Shown: positions 33,900 to 36,703 of the stretch, one piece after another
How the letters are laid out: each line of letters begins with the position of its first letter
How positions within the stretch are numbered: position 1 is the stretch's first letter
Assembly: GCA_011391405.1 (NCBI GenBank)
Contig: JAABQQ010000187.1
Location: 1 to 36,703, forward strand
Source: Gammaproteobacteria bacterium
Lineage (GTDB): Bacteria; Pseudomonadota; Gammaproteobacteria; Steroidobacterales; Steroidobacteraceae
Reading direction: 5' to 3'
DNA: 36,703 nt
Notes under the pieces: model-generated
Told to the model about the DNA's origin: nothing
The model's input: only the letters and a program-made list of their open reading frames with translations
The model's database searches: none
Program-made: the position numbers and the translations under genes

Positions 33900-34721
33900 A
33901 TGGAAGTGACCATCCCGCGACTCGAGGAGCAACTTCCGCAGCTGCTGGAATTTGTCCGCACCCTCGCCAGGCAGATCGAGGCTGGTGAAATCCAGGATGG
34001 CGATGCGCTCGGCGCGCGAATCCGCGATTTCTACACAGCGGAACAGACGGCCGCCATCGAGAACGTTGCCCCGGGCTGGAAGGAAATGGCTGCCTATGCC
34101 GACGGCACCACCCTGCACCACGTCACCCAGGTCCTGATCGCGCTGCAACTGCTGCCGGAGTACCGGCAGGCCTCGCGGTACCTGCAAGCCTTGATGGAAT
34201 GGAGCGTGCTGTATCACGACCTGGGCAAGCAGGTCATCGCCGGCCAGCGCGACGCCCTGCATGCCTTTCGCTCAGGGACGATGGCGGCGCGTACGCTGCC
34301 TCGCCTGGGATTCCAAACCAGCGCAGCCTACCCGACGAAGCTCGAACCCTGGAGCCGGTTGGTCCTCAGCGCCTCCGTTGCGACACCCGACGGCAAGGGA
34401 TCCATGCAGGACAATCGCGCGCTGCCGGAAATCCTGCAGGGAATTGAACAGCTGTTCGGCGCCGGAACTGCTGCCGCACTGATCGTACAGGCGGCCCTGC
34501 TGCATCAGTCCTTGAACGTCGTACCCGAATGGCCGAACCCTGGCAGCCTGACCGAGTCACAAGTGCCCGAGTGCATTCGGCCGGACCTGGTGCCACTGCT
34601 GGAGGGCCTGATGCTGGCCGACAGCGACGCCTGGCAGCTTTTTGAACCAGACAAAAAAGCGAAATTCCGCGAGAGCACGCTGGCAGTCTTCGCCGCCGTG
34701 CGCCAGGTGGTTGCAGGCTGA
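33900..34721 (+). CDS. HD-domain-like protein
   Basis: This 273-residue cytosolic protein carries a probable HD metal site: His73-His74, then His106-Asp107 in Leu-Tyr-His-Asp-Leu-Gly-Lys, then His121. This order fits metal-dependent phosphohydrolases of the HD superfamily, which often act on nucleotides or signalling nucleotides. No second domain is recognised and the substrate is unknown. The frame is open from ATG 33828, but that start would put the MarR-type palindrome and the -10 inside the gene. ATG 33900 is therefore preferred, although it lacks a strong ribosome site. It is divergent from marR and may be its target. Confidence 0.65.
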   Translation: MEVTIPRLEEQLPQLLEFVRTLARQIEAGEIQDGDALGARIRDFYTAEQTAAIENVAPGWKEMAAYADGTTLHHVTQVLIALQLLPEYRQASRYLQALMEWSVLYHDLGKQVIAGQRDALHAFRSGTMAARTLPRLGFQTSAAYPTKLEPWSRLVLSASVATPDGKGSMQDNRALPEILQGIEQLFGAGTAAALIVQAALLHQSLNVVPEWPNPGSLTESQVPECIRPDLVPLLEGLMLADSDAWQLFEPDKKAKFRESTLAVFAAVRQVVAG

Positions 34722-34775
34722 GAGACGAATTGGCGCCGGCGGTCGCGATAAAACGGCCGGAGTGATTTACGCGAC

Positions 34776-34790
34776 CTATCGCATTGATAG
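34776..34790. promoter_or_regulatory. candidate OxyR-type site upstream of katG
   Basis: CTATCGCATTGATAG has perfect five-base inverted arms and equals CTAT-N7-ATAG, the central part of the OxyR consensus (ATAG-N7-CTAT-N7-ATAG-N7-CTAT). The outer quarter-sites at the expected spacing are poor (ATTT and CGAC). It lies about 85 bases before the catalase-peroxidase start, a sensible place for activation by peroxide-sensing OxyR. Confidence 0.45.
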
Positions 34791-34830
34791 AAAGGATCGA
34801 CTGTCCGAATACCCGACCGATGAATCATAG

Positions 34831-36703
<1,873 letters not shown>

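Overview
The window is about 36.7 kb of GC-rich DNA (roughly 65% by eye), densely packed with genes. Short overlaps of stop and start codons are common and several genes start at GTG or TTG. The protein types suggest a free-living, metabolically versatile Gammaproteobacterium, perhaps near Steroidobacter, Nevskia or Xanthomonadales. These types are exported M14 and M3 peptidases, a TIR-TolB-TPR protein, a GGDEF/EAL protein, an AmpG-like carrier and a CuA heme-copper oxidase. The placement is an impression from protein character, not a computed result. I saw no rRNA, tRNA, CRISPR array, insertion sequence or phage gene.

Left part (1-12300, + strand): the tail of a membrane-anchored protein, an exported M3-like peptidase, then a tight run that reads as an amino-acid catabolic operon. 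It holds two class III aminotransferases, an aldehyde dehydrogenase of the pyrroline-5-carboxylate dehydrogenase type, both subunits of a class I CoA-transferase, an AdiC/PotE-like permease and an exported zinc hydrolase. An AmpG-like carrier and a sterol-desaturase-family hydroxylase follow. The substrate cannot be fixed from sequence; a diamino or omega-amino acid fits best.

Middle part (12462-25493): a PEBP protein, a protein-isoaspartate methyltransferase fused to an erythromycin-esterase-like domain with an unknown partner gene, a PBP7-type D,D-endopeptidase (-), a membrane PAS-GGDEF-EAL protein (+), a TIR-TolB-TPR protein (+), two small exported proteins and an exported M14 carboxypeptidase (-).

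Right part (25539-33094, - strand) is the most interesting. A perfect FNR/DNR-type box precedes a 56-residue membrane peptide, a CuA subunit II, a heme-copper subunit I, heme O synthase, a SCO protein, a large cytochrome b / 2x[4Fe-4S] ferredoxin / MvhD-like fusion, a hemerythrin and a second SCO protein. Subunit I keeps all six metal-ligand histidines but has glutamine where oxygen reductases have the cross-linked tyrosine. That, with the FNR/DNR box and the hemerythrin, makes a nitric-oxide-reductase-like or otherwise non-canonical heme-copper system a serious hypothesis. Beyond it lie a MarR regulator with a candidate operator, an HD-type protein and an exported catalase-peroxidase (KatG) cut by the window edge.
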